Origin: Xanthobacter autotrophicus
GTDB lineage: Bacteria > Pseudomonadota > Alphaproteobacteria > Rhizobiales > Xanthobacteraceae
Direction of reading: 5' to 3'
Length of the DNA: 64,000 nucleotides
NCBI RefSeq assembly: GCF_005871085.1
Contig: NZ_VAUP01000037.1
Coordinates: 248,001 to 312,000 of the forward strand
This document shows, in pieces, positions 56,597-64,000 of the stretch. Position 1 is the first letter of the stretch; each line of letters opens with the position of its first letter. A program made the translations under genes and the position numbers. The notes beneath the pieces are model-generated. The model worked only from the letters and a program-made list of their open reading frames with translations, was not told where the DNA came from and did not search any database.

Positions 56597-58105
56597 TCAC
56601 GTCCTCAGGGCAAGGCGCAACACCTTGCCCGAGGGCGTGTGCGGCAGCTCCGGCACGAAGACATAGGCGCGCGGGCGCTTGTAGTCGGCAAGGTGCCGGG
56701 CGGCGTGATGGGCGAGCGCGTCCGCATCGCCCACCGCCCCCTCGTGCAGCACCACGAAGGCGGTGATCAGCGACACCTCGCCGGACTTCACCTCCACCAC
56801 CGCCGCCTCGGCGACGGATGGGTGATCGGCGAGCGCCCGCTCCACCTCCTCCGGCGCCACGCGATAGCCGAAGGCGTTCATCTGGTCATCGGAGCGGCCC
56901 TCGTACCAGAGGTAGCCGTCCGCATCGAAGCGGGCGAGGTCGCCGGTGAGGAACCAGTCGCCGCGCATCACCGCCGCGGTCTCCTCCGGCAGGCCCCAAT
57001 AGCCGAGCATCAGGCCGGGGTCGGAGCGGTGGACGGCGAGGACGCCCGTCTCCCCTTCCGGCAGCGGCTGGTCGGCCGCATCCGGTGGCAGAACACACAC
57101 GCGCCGGCCCGCCTGCGGCTTGCCGGGACTGCCGGGACGCGTTGGTACGCTTGGGCCGGAGGAGATGTAGGTGGAGATTTCGCTCATGCCCAGCGCCTCA
57201 TAGAGCGGCCGGCCGGTGGCCTCGAGCCACGCGCGATGCAGGGTCGGCTTCAGCGCCTCGCCGGCGGTAAGCCCATGGCGTAGCGCGGGAAAACGGCTGG
57301 GGGTGACGGACCCATATTTCAGGATACGGCGGTAGAGGCCGGGCACGGCGGCGAACAGGGTGGCCCCCGTCGCCTCCAGCAGGTCGGGCCAGGCTTCGGG
57401 CGGGCGCTCGCCCAGATGGACGATGCTGGTGGCGCCCGCAGACCATGGGTCCATCAGCCCCGCGCCCAGGGTGTAGGTCCAGTTGAAGGCCCCGGCGTGG
57501 AACAGAAAATCGCTCGCTGAAAGCCCGAGCCAGCCCTCCCGCATGGGCCTTCGGCCGAGCACCACCCGCTGGGCATGGGCCACGCCCTTCGGCCGCCCGC
57601 TGGTGCCCGAGGTGTAGACGAGGAAGGCCAGATCGTCCGCCTTCGTATCGGAAACTTCGGCAGGATCGGCTTGTTCGAGTTCAGCGATCTCACCCCGCCC
57701 GAGCACCCGCGCCGCGCCCGGATCGGACGGCATGGCGCCGGAGCCGTCGCCCACCACCAGACGCGCCCCGGAATCGGCGAGGATGAGGTCCACCTCGTCC
57801 TGGGTGAGCAGGGTGGAGGTGGGGATGGGCGCGAGCCCCGCCGCGATGGCCCCGAAGAACAGCAGCGGGAAGTGGGAGGTGTTGCCGACCCGCAGCAGCA
57901 CCCGCGACCCGCGCGGCAGGCCAAAGGCGCCAAATCCCCCGGCCATGCGCGCCACCGCCGCGCGCATCTCGCCATAGGTCCAGGTCTCGACGATGCGCCC
58001 CCTAGGACCCTCCGCCACCAGCAGGGCGGGCTTGGCCGCGTCCGCCCCCTGGTCGAGGCAATAGCGGGCGAGATTGAAGGGGGTGTCAGGCAGGGCGTCG
58101 CTCAT
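56597..58105 (-). CDS. AMP-dependent acyl-CoA synthetase/ligase
   Basis: Adenylate-forming ligase of 502 residues. The ATP motif is LVYTSGTSGRPKGVAH, followed by HAGAFNWTYTLGAGL, AVPGLYRRILKYG, the A5-like YEALGMSEISTYISS, then GDWFLTGDLARFDADGY, RSDDQMNAFGYRVAPEEVE and the C-terminal catalytic Lys in TPSGKVLR. It is complete. The layout resembles benzoate/aryl- and short-chain acyl-CoA ligases, but the substrate is not decided. It converges with the GMC gene (21 bp between stops) and stands 178 bp downstream of the amidase gene on the same strand. Confidence 0.88.
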   Translation of the reverse strand: MSDALPDTPFNLARYCLDQGADAAKPALLVAEGPRGRIVETWTYGEMRAAVARMAGGFGAFGLPRGSRVLLRVGNTSHFPLLFFGAIAAGLAPIPTSTLLTQDEVDLILADSGARLVVGDGSGAMPSDPGAARVLGRGEIAELEQADPAEVSDTKADDLAFLVYTSGTSGRPKGVAHAQRVVLGRRPMREGWLGLSASDFLFHAGAFNWTYTLGAGLMDPWSAGATSIVHLGERPPEAWPDLLEATGATLFAAVPGLYRRILKYGSVTPSRFPALRHGLTAGEALKPTLHRAWLEATGRPLYEALGMSEISTYISSGPSVPTRPGSPGKPQAGRRVCVLPPDAADQPLPEGETGVLAVHRSDPGLMLGYWGLPEETAAVMRGDWFLTGDLARFDADGYLWYEGRSDDQMNAFGYRVAPEEVERALADHPSVAEAAVVEVKSGEVSLITAFVVLHEGAVGDADALAHHAARHLADYKRPRAYVFVPELPHTPSGKVLRLALRT

Positions 58106-58180
58106 GGCGCGATCATGGACCAGCTTCGGCCGTGCTGGCGAGAGGGCGCGCCGCCGCGACGGACGGCGTGCCCCTTGCGC

Positions 58181-58284
58181 TTATACCATCGGCCTCGGTC
58201 TTTGACCGATGCCAAGTGGGTACGCTCAGGCGCCGCGCGGGCTTGACCAACGGCCAATGAGTCAAGCTCACAGGCCATTGGTAT
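58181..58284. repeat. REPIN-like inverted pair of palindromic elements
   Basis: Two related stem-loops in opposite orientation. One covers about 58183-58222 (ATACCATCGGCC...GGGTAC) and the other about 58245-58284 (ACCAACGGCC...GGCCATTGGTAT). Read from the outer ends inward, both begin ATACCA-NN-GGCCT and share TTGAC and a closing GGT. The arrangement matches paired REP sequences (REPINs). No RAYT transposase gene is in the window. The last base touches the amidase stop codon. Confidence 0.55.
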
Positions 58285-59708
58285 CACGCCAGCGGGCCGC
58301 AGCCGGGGGGCAGCAGGGTGTGAAAATCGGTGCGGCGCTGATAGGCGTCGCCAGCCTTCAGCAGCCCCGGCTCGGCATAGGGCCGGCCCACCAGCTGGAA
58401 GGCGGCCGGCAGGCCATTGGCGGTGAAGCCGCACGGCACCGACAGGCTCGGCAGGCCGAGATAATTGATGCCACGGGTGAAGGCGGCGAGGCGCCCCACC
58501 ACGGCGGCGATGTCCTCCGGCGGGCCGGCGGTGGTCTCGGCGATGCTGGGCACCGGAACGGGGAGGGTCGGAATATGCGCCATGTCCGCCCCGCCGATGG
58601 TGGCGGCCAGCCACTCCCGCGTGACGCTGGCGCGCATCATCAGGGCCTCGGCATAGCGGGTGGCCGGCAAAGCGAGGCCAGGCAGCATGCGGGCGCGCAC
58701 CTGCGGGCTGTAGTCCTGCGGCCGCTCGGTGAGCCAGCGGCGGTGGAGGGTGGAGATTTCCACCAGCATCACCACCTGCATCAGCGCGTTCACCAGCGCC
58801 ATGTCGGGCGGGCTGGTCTCGATGAGGCGCGCGCCCGCCTCCTTCAGCACGGCCCGGCTGTCGTCCATGAGCGCCGCGATCTCCGGCGTCGCCAGCTCGC
58901 GGTAATAGCCGGAGGGCACGGCGATGGTGAGGCCCTTGAGGTCCCCCTTAAGGCCGCCCTCGAAATCGAGGCGGGGGGCCGGCAGGGTGGCGGCGTCGCG
59001 CGGGTCTGTGCCGGCGAGGACGGTCATCATGCGCGCCGCGTCGCGGGCGGTGCGGGTCAGCGGGCCGATGCTGTCGAGGCTCGGCGCCAGCGGCATGGCG
59101 CCGTAAAGGGGAACGAGGCCGTGGGTGGGCTTCAGGCCGGTCACCCCGCACATGGCCGAGGGATGGCGGATGGAGCCGCCGGTGTCCGATCCCAGCGCCC
59201 CCGGCACGATGCGGGCCGCCACCACCGCCCCGGAGCCGGAGGAGGAGCCCCCGGCCCCATAGGCGGTGTTCCACGGGCTGAGGCCGTGGCCGTAATGGAT
59301 ATTGAAGCCGGTGGGCGAGAGCGCGAATTCGGCGAGGTGCAGGGAGCCCAGATCCAGCGCGCCCGATGCATCCAGCCGCTCCAGCACGCTGGCGGTCACG
59401 TCCGGCACGAAATCCTTGCGGATCAGCGAGCCGCCGGTGGCGACGCGGCCGACGCGATAGAGCAGGTCCTTGTGGGCCAGAGGCACGCCGGCAAGCGGCC
59501 CCAGCTTTTCGCCCCGCGCCCGCGCCAGATCGATGCCGCGCGCCGCTTCACGCGCCCGCTCGGGCTCGATCTGCATCACCGCATTATAGCGCGGGCCGAG
59601 GGTCTCGAGCCGCTTCAGCGCCTCCTCGGCGAGGGCTTCCGACGACACCGAGCCATCGGCGACCGCATCGGCCATCTCGACCAGGCCGAGGGTGAAAAAG
59701 CCGCTCAT
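58284..59708 (-). CDS. Amidase signature family enzyme
   Basis: Ser-cisSer-Lys amidohydrolase of 474 residues. The catalytic Lys80 is in GVPLAHKDLLY, cis-Ser155 in YGAGGSSSGSGAVV and nucleophile Ser179 in GSDTGGSIRHP, the same spacing as GatA. ARIVPGALGSDTGG and GVTGLKPTHG are the usual flanks. The ATG at 59708 overlaps the stop of the upstream small gene by four bases, which suggests a two-subunit enzyme comparable to AtzE-AtzG or GatA-GatC. The substrate (1-carboxybiuret, an acyl amide or other) is not known; no other cyanurate genes are present. Confidence 0.88.
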   Translation of the reverse strand: MSGFFTLGLVEMADAVADGSVSSEALAEEALKRLETLGPRYNAVMQIEPERAREAARGIDLARARGEKLGPLAGVPLAHKDLLYRVGRVATGGSLIRKDFVPDVTASVLERLDASGALDLGSLHLAEFALSPTGFNIHYGHGLSPWNTAYGAGGSSSGSGAVVAARIVPGALGSDTGGSIRHPSAMCGVTGLKPTHGLVPLYGAMPLAPSLDSIGPLTRTARDAARMMTVLAGTDPRDAATLPAPRLDFEGGLKGDLKGLTIAVPSGYYRELATPEIAALMDDSRAVLKEAGARLIETSPPDMALVNALMQVVMLVEISTLHRRWLTERPQDYSPQVRARMLPGLALPATRYAEALMMRASVTREWLAATIGGADMAHIPTLPVPVPSIAETTAGPPEDIAAVVGRLAAFTRGINYLGLPSLSVPCGFTANGLPAAFQLVGRPYAEPGLLKAGDAYQRRTDFHTLLPPGCGPLA

Positions 59709-59938
59709 TCGCCCGCCCCCGAGTTGGTCTTTTCGCTGGTCGTCAGGGCAGCGGCGATTTCGGCGCACAGGGTGGAAAAGCTCCAGGGCGCGGCATCGAA
59801 GGCGAGGCGCTGGTCGGCCCCGGCCGCCACGCGGGCATTGAGATCGCCGGCGAGCGCGGAAACCGCCCGCGCCTCCGTCTCGGTCAGCGTGATGCCGTTG
59901 TCCGCGCTCACGCAAGCAGCGATGTCGTCTTGGGTCAT
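59705..59938 (-). CDS. Small GatC/AtzG-like partner of the amidase (possible DUF4089)
   Basis: A 77-residue protein starting MTQDDIAACVSADNGITLTE, with TEARAVSALAGDLNARVAAG and ending in a short hydrophilic tail. It is coupled to the amidase gene by a four-base overlap. Its size, helical look and position before an amidase resemble GatC and AtzG, the small stabilising subunits of GatCAB and of 1-carboxybiuret hydrolase. No catalytic residues are evident. Assignment to this group is from position and pattern and needs a profile match. Confidence 0.55.
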   Translation of the reverse strand: MTQDDIAACVSADNGITLTETEARAVSALAGDLNARVAAGADQRLAFDAAPWSFSTLCAEIAAALTTSEKTNSGAGE

Positions 59939-60411
59939 GGGCGGGGTTCCGGGGCAGCGTGTGACGGGCGCGGACGGCGCTTGGGCGGGATTCGCTGCAA
60001 GTGTAGAGGCTGCATCGGGCGCGGAGAAGGCGGCGGGCGGGGTAGTGATCGCGGTTCGAGCCGAAGCGCCGTCGCCCCCTCTCCCGCTTGCGGGGGAGGG
60101 CTGGGCACGTCTTCCACCCCGTCACCCTCCGGCTAGACCGGAGGGCCCATCTCGCCGCTTTTCAGCCTCCGACGCATTGTCCCGGCCGAGCCATGGGCCG
60201 TCCGGTCAAGCCGGACGGCGACGGTGCTCTATCGCCTCAAGGCGCCGCCACCCACCCCCCGCGATCTTTATGAGATTCCTATACCGCCGCTACGGCATCC
60301 CTCTCGAATCTTGATCCCGTTAGGGCCAGCTTCAGGCCCGTGAGGCGAGCGCTCCGCCAGCCGGCGCCGCGCCCTCCCCCGAAACACGGAACGGACCGGA
60401 AAGCCAAACTC
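59939..60411. other. 473-bp gene-free region with palindromic repeats before the kdp operon
   Basis: The region runs from the small GatC-like gene to the first kdp micro-ORF and holds three tandem hairpins at 60077-60219 (separate entry). Downstream, between about 60260 and 60411, an AT-richer stretch (TTTATGAGATTCCTATACC) may contain the kdp promoter. No convincing ORF is seen. Confidence 0.5.
60077..60219. repeat. Cluster of three palindromic elements
   Basis: Hairpin 1: CCCTCTCCCGC-TT-GCGGGGGAGGG at 60077-60100. Hairpin 2: CCCTCCGG-CTAGA-CCGGAGGG at 60125-60145. Hairpin 3: GCCGTCCGG-TCAAG-CCGGACGGC at 60197-60219. From memory, the first two types resemble palindromes that recur between genes in alphaproteobacteria; no second copy was found in the window. 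The cluster could also act as a transcription barrier. Confidence 0.55.
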
Positions 60412-60495
60412 ATGCTGGACCTTCTGATGCTCGCGCTGGGCCTCGGCTTCTTCGCCGTCGCCATCGGCTACGGCCACCTCTGCGAGCGGCTCTGA
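60412..60495 (+). CDS. KdpF-like micro-protein at the start of the kdp operon
   Basis: A 27-codon ORF reading MLDLLMLALGLGFFAVAIGY and ending GHLCERL: one hydrophobic helix with a charged end. It lies about 90 bp before the true kdpF and on the same strand. Similar short ORFs occur before kdp genes in other bacteria (from memory), but the function is not established. GGACCGGAAAG lies upstream. Confidence 0.55.
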   Translation: MLDLLMLALGLGFFAVAIGYGHLCERL

Positions 60496-60588
60496 GCGAA
60501 AGATCTTCCACGCCGAAATCCGGGGCGGCCTCTCGCTGCCGCCGGATCAAGTCTTGTGCGCCGACGCGGCGCATCGAGGAGAACTCCC

Positions 60589-60678
60589 ATGGTCTTTGAT
60601 TATGCGCTCGGCGGTCTCGTGACCGCAGGGCTTCTCTTCTACCTCACCTTCGCGCTCCTCAATCCCGAGCGGTTCTGA
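60589..60678 (+). CDS. kdpF: Potassium-transporting ATPase subunit KdpF
   Basis: A 29-residue single-helix protein, [20 protein letters not shown] followed by FALLNPERF, the standard KdpF length and NPERF end. It stabilises the KdpFABC complex in the membrane. GAGGAGA precedes the ATG at 60589 and kdpA starts 11 bp after the stop, so they are one transcript. Confidence 0.85.
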   Translation: MVFDYALGGLVTAGLLFYLTFALLNPERF

Positions 60679-60689
60679 GGCATCCTCCC

Positions 60690-62405
60690 ATGACATCCAA
60701 CGGCCTGATCCAGATCGCCCTGTTCTGCCTCGTCGTGCTTGTGCTGACGCGGCCGCTCGGCGGTTACATGACCCGCGTATTCGCGGGCGAACGCACGTTT
60801 CTCTCCCCCGTCCTCAAGCCCGTGGAGACGCTCGTCTTCCGCCTCGGCGGCGTGGATGCGAGCCGGGAGCAGCACTGGCTCACCTACACCATCGCCATGC
60901 TGCTGTTCCATGCGGGCGGCTTCCTCCTGCTCTACGCGCTCATGCGGGTGCAGGACCTCCTGCCCTTCAATCCGCAGGGCATGGCGGCGGTGGCGCCCGA
61001 CCTCGCCTTCAACACCGCCATCAGCTTCATCACCAACACCAACTGGCAGAATTACGGTGGTGAAAGCACGATGGGCTACCTCGTGCAGATGCTGGGGCTC
61101 ACCCACCAGAACTTCCTGTCCGCCGCCACCGGCATCGTGCTGGGCATGGCGCTGATCCGCGGCTTTTCCCGCGCCTCGGCGCAGACGGTGGGCAATTTCT
61201 GGGTGGATATCACCCGTTGCACCCTCTATGTGCTGCTGCCCATCTGCGTGGTGTTTACACTGTTCCTGGTGTGGCAGGGCATCCCCCAGACGCTGGGCCC
61301 CTATGTGGACGCCGCGACCCTGGACGGGGGCAAGCAGACCCTTGCGCTGGGACCTGTGGCCTCGCAGGTGGCCATCAAGATGCTGGGTACCAACGGTGGC
61401 GGCTTCTTCAACGCCAATGCCGCCCACCCGTTCGAGAACCCCACCGCGCTCTCCAACTTCCTGCAGATGGTCTCCATCTTCGCGCTGGGTGCGGCCCTCA
61501 CCAACGTGTTCGGCCGCATGGTGGGCAACGAGAAGCAGGGCTGGGCGATCCTCGGCGCCATGGGCGTGCTGTTCGTCGCCGGCGTTGCGGTGACCTACTG
61601 GGCGGAGGCTGCCGGCACGCCGGCGCTCAACGCCCTTGGCCTCTCCGGCGGCAACATGGAGGGCAAGGAACTGCGCTTCGGCATCGTCGCATCCGCCTTG
61701 TTCGCGGTCATCACCACGGCGGCCTCCTGCGGCGCGGTGAATGCCATGCACGACAGCTTCACGGCGCTGGGCGGCATGATCCCGCTCATCAACATGGAGC
61801 TGGGCGAGATCATCGTCGGCGGTGTTGGCGCGGGCCTGTACGGCATGCTGCTGTTCGTGGTGATCACCATGTTCGTGGCCGGCCTGATGGTGGGCCGCAC
61901 GCCGGAATATGTGGGCAAGAAGATCGAGGCCAAGGAAGTGAAGATGGCCATGCTCGCCATCCTCATCCTGCCCCTGATGATGCTGGGCTGGACGGCGGTG
62001 GCGACAGTATTGCCGTCGGCCGTTGCGTCCATCGCCAATCCGGGACCGCACGGCTTCTCGGAGATCCTCTACGCCTTCACCTCGGCCACCGCCAACAACG
62101 GCTCGGCCTTCGGCGGGCTCACCGGGAATACCTTCTTCTACAACCTGACACTGGCCTCCTCCATGTTCGTCGGCCGCTTCCTCATGATCGTGCCGGCCAT
62201 GGCGCTGGCGGGGGCGCTGGCGGCGAAGAAGACCGTGCCGGCCTCGGCAGGCACCTTCCCCACCACCGGCGGCCTGTTCGTGGGGCTTCTGGTGGGCGTC
62301 ATCCTGATCGTGGGCGGGCTCACCTTCTTCCCGGCCCTGTCGCTGGGTCCCATCGTCGAGCATCTGGCGGCGGCGGCGGGGCAGAGCTTCGGCGCGGGAG
62401 GCTGA
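60690..62405 (+). CDS. kdpA: Potassium-transporting ATPase subunit KdpA
   Basis: K+-selective channel-like subunit of the KdpFABC pump, 571 residues with about ten membrane helices. Selectivity-filter sequences are visible in [18 protein letters not shown], in [20 protein letters not shown] and in [36 protein letters not shown] begins the protein as usual. The start at 60690 follows kdpF closely. The operon is normally induced by potassium limitation through KdpDE, which is not seen here. Confidence 0.96.
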   Translation: MTSNGLIQIALFCLVVLVLTRPLGGYMTRVFAGERTFLSPVLKPVETLVFRLGGVDASREQHWLTYTIAMLLFHAGGFLLLYALMRVQDLLPFNPQGMAAVAPDLAFNTAISFITNTNWQNYGGESTMGYLVQMLGLTHQNFLSAATGIVLGMALIRGFSRASAQTVGNFWVDITRCTLYVLLPICVVFTLFLVWQGIPQTLGPYVDAATLDGGKQTLALGPVASQVAIKMLGTNGGGFFNANAAHPFENPTALSNFLQMVSIFALGAALTNVFGRMVGNEKQGWAILGAMGVLFVAGVAVTYWAEAAGTPALNALGLSGGNMEGKELRFGIVASALFAVITTAASCGAVNAMHDSFTALGGMIPLINMELGEIIVGGVGAGLYGMLLFVVITMFVAGLMVGRTPEYVGKKIEAKEVKMAMLAILILPLMMLGWTAVATVLPSAVASIANPGPHGFSEILYAFTSATANNGSAFGGLTGNTFFYNLTLASSMFVGRFLMIVPAMALAGALAAKKTVPASAGTFPTTGGLFVGLLVGVILIVGGLTFFPALSLGPIVEHLAAAAGQSFGAGG

Positions 62406-62406
62406 C

Positions 62407-62577
62407 ATGGAGCACCACCCCCCGCCCGCCCGGCCACGTGCCGGGCGGGAGCCGAGAGAGCGCCGCATGCCGCTGTCGGCGTCCGAACTCATCCTGATCG
62501 TGTCGGTCGCCGCCCTCGTGCTCGCGGCCGCCATCCAGGCCGTCATCGCGCTGGCGCTGAACCTCTCAGCCCACTGA
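62407..62577 (+). CDS. Micro-ORF with one membrane helix between kdpA and kdpB
   Basis: A 56-codon ORF beginning one base after the kdpA stop. The first 20 residues are basic ([16 protein letters not shown]); the rest is a hydrophobic helix, [20 protein letters not shown], then [10 protein letters not shown]. The internal ATG at 62467, with GAGAGAG before it, gives a 36-residue form and is a plausible true start. kdpB follows 25 bp after the stop. The standard kdpA-kdpB junction has no such gene. It could be a small membrane subunit or a non-functional spacer ORF. Confidence 0.45.
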   Translation: MEHHPPPARPRAGREPRERRMPLSASELILIVSVAALVLAAAIQAVIALALNLSAH

Positions 62578-62602
62578 TTCCTCTTCCCCCGGGAGTGCCT
62601 CC

Positions 62603-64000
62603 ATGGCCAGATCCCATTCCGTAAGCCTGCTCGACCCCGCCATCCTCCTGCCCGCCGTCGGCGCCTCGTTCCGCAAGCTCGACCCGCGCGCGATGGTGAA
62701 GAACCCGGTGATGTTCGTGGTGGAGGTGGTCGCCCTCCTCACCACCGTGCTGTTCGTGCGCGACCTCATCACCTCCGGCACCGGCCTCTCTGCCTCGGGC
62801 GGCAGCCTGGGCTTTTCCTTCCAGATCATCCTGTGGCTGTGGTTCACCGTGCTGTTCGCCAATTTCGCCGAGGCGGTGGCGGAAGGCCGCGGCAAGGCGC
62901 AGGCGGAATCGCTGCGCCGCACCCGCACCGAGACGGTGGCGAAGCTCCTCACCGGCGAGGGCGATGCCTTCCGCACCGTGCCCGGCACGTCCCTGAAGGT
63001 GGGCGACGTGGTGCTGGTGGAAGCCGGCGACATCATTCCCTCCGACGGCGAGGTGGTGGAAGGCGTCGCCTCGGTCAACGAAGCCGCCATCACCGGCGAA
63101 AGCGCCCCGGTGATCCGCGAATCCGGCGGCGACCGCTCGGCGGTGACCGGCGGCACCACGGTGGTCTCCGATCATCTCAAGGTGCGCATCACGGCGGCGG
63201 CGGGCGCCACCTTCCTCGACCGCATGATCGCGCTGGTGGAAGGCGCCGAGCGGCAGAAGACGCCCAACGAGATCGCCCTCAACATCCTTCTCGCGGGCAT
63301 GACGCTGATCTTCATCTTCGCCACCGCGTCGATCCCGAGCTTTGCCTACTACGCGGGAGGCTCCATCTCCGTGGTGGTGCTGGTGGCGCTGTTCGTCACC
63401 CTCATTCCCACCACCATCGGGGCACTGCTCTCGGCCATCGGTATCGCCGGCATGGACCGGCTGGTGCGCTTCAACGTGCTCGCCATGTCGGGCCGCGCAG
63501 TGGAGGCGGCGGGCGACGTGGACACCCTGCTGCTCGACAAGACCGGCACCATCACGCTGGGCAACCGGCAGGCCTCCGCCTTCCACCCGGTGCGGGGCGT
63601 CAGCGAGCAGGACCTGGCGGATGCCGCCCAGCTCGCATCGCTGGCCGACGAGACCCCGGAAGGCCGCTCCATCGTGGTGCTGGCCAAGGAGAAATACGCC
63701 ATCCGCGGTCGCGACATGGCGAGCCTGAACGCCCATTTCGTGCCGTTCACCGCGCAGACCCGCATGAGCGGCGTGGACGTGGACGGAAGCTCGGTCCGCA
63801 AGGGCGCGGTGGATGCCATCCTCACCTATGTCCAGGCGGGTGCCAGCACCGTCACCGCCTCCGGCGCGGTGCAGAATGTGCGGACGCTGGTGAGCCAGGA
63901 GTCCATCCGCGAGATCAATGCCATCGCCGAGGAGATCGCCAAGTCCGGCGGCACGCCTCTGGCGGTGGCGCGGGACGGGCGGCTGCTCGGCGTCATCCAC
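62603..64000 (+). CDS. kdpB: Potassium-transporting ATPase ATP-binding subunit KdpB (3' end beyond window)
   Basis: P-type ATPase subunit that drives KdpFABC; 466 codons are visible of roughly 680-700 expected. [21 protein letters not shown] is near the N-terminus, then membrane helices, the actuator motif [11 protein letters not shown] (TGES), [21 protein letters not shown], and the phosphorylation site [13 protein letters not shown] with Asp312. The reading frame is open to the last base. The ATG at 62603 follows GGGAG. kdpC is expected downstream, outside the window. Confidence 0.95.
   Translation, partial: MARSHSVSLLDPAILLPAVGASFRKLDPRAMVKNPVMFVVEVVALLTTVLFVRDLITSGTGLSASGGSLGFSFQIILWLWFTVLFANFAEAVAEGRGKAQAESLRRTRTETVAKLLTGEGDAFRTVPGTSLKVGDVVLVEAGDIIPSDGEVVEGVASVNEAAITGESAPVIRESGGDRSAVTGGTTVVSDHLKVRITAAAGATFLDRMIALVEGAERQKTPNEIALNILLAGMTLIFIFATASIPSFAYYAGGSISVVVLVALFVTLIPTTIGALLSAIGIAGMDRLVRFNVLAMSGRAVEAAGDVDTLLLDKTGTITLGNRQASAFHPVRGVSEQDLADAAQLASLADETPEGRSIVVLAKEKYAIRGRDMASLNAHFVPFTAQTRMSGVDVDGSSVRKGAVDAILTYVQAGASTVTASGAVQNVRTLVSQESIREINAIAEEIAKSGGTPLAVARDGRLLGVIH

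Overview
The window is GC-rich (strong G/C at third codon positions), densely coded and without insertion sequences, phage genes, rRNA or CRISPR. The gene content suggests an alphaproteobacterium of the Hyphomicrobiales, possibly near Xanthobacter, Azorhizobium, Starkeya or Ancylobacter. It includes PuuD-type urate hydroxylase, a PuuE-UraD fusion, a CobG/CobN cobalamin operon, DUF1127 and DUF3141 proteins. The placement is inferred from gene types and not from a phylogeny.

Layout. (1) 1-6758: purine catabolism: puuD (partial), a LysR regulator, a urate/xanthine permease, uraH, puuE-uraD and allC. Together these cover uptake of urate and its conversion to ureidoglycolate. (2) 6889-21244: a sigma70-like promoter and a cobalamin riboswitch lead into DUF1636-cobW-cobN-cobG-cobH-cobI-cobJ, then cobL-cobE-cobM and cobB. 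cobK and cbiD are inserted on the opposite strand. The set is mostly of the oxygen-dependent type, but the C1-methyltransferase is CbiD, and cobF is not present. (3) 21257-33392: housekeeping and accessory genes: two small proteins (one with an Sm/Hfq-like pattern), gabD, an AhpD-like protein, an ABC-2 exporter, a Tim44-domain protein, an unknown secreted protein, a DmdC-like acyl-CoA dehydrogenase, Sua5/TsaC, a GNAT protein, a luciferase-like oxidoreductase and an FAH-family hydrolase. (4) 33496-42698: tRNA-Gln(CTG), a DUF1127 protein with a clear terminator, the alpha-2-macroglobulin/PBP1C pair and a small glycosyltransferase. (5) 42883-48551: a hypothetical protein, then pta-ackA-DUF3141-fabI as one minus-strand operon. 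The DUF3141 protein carries a Cys lipase box with spacing like that of PHA synthase. (6) 48726-59938: a SulP transporter, a VanZ-like protein, and a mirror-image block (mmsA / LysR / LysR / GMC oxidoreductase) with two paralogous regulators. An acyl-CoA ligase and an amidase with a small GatC/AtzG-like partner follow. (7) 58181-60219 contains palindromic intergenic repeats, including a REPIN-like inverted pair. (8) 60412-64000: a kdp potassium-pump operon with two extra tiny membrane ORFs; kdpB runs off the end.

Most of the window is recognisable metabolism. The points most worth following up are the DUF3141 protein in the acetyl-phosphate operon, the Cys4 DUF1636 protein leading the cobalamin operon (a possible electron or metal carrier), the Hfq-like small protein, the REPIN-like repeat, the GatC/AtzG-like amidase partner and the extra kdp micro-ORFs. 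All functional proposals for these are inference.
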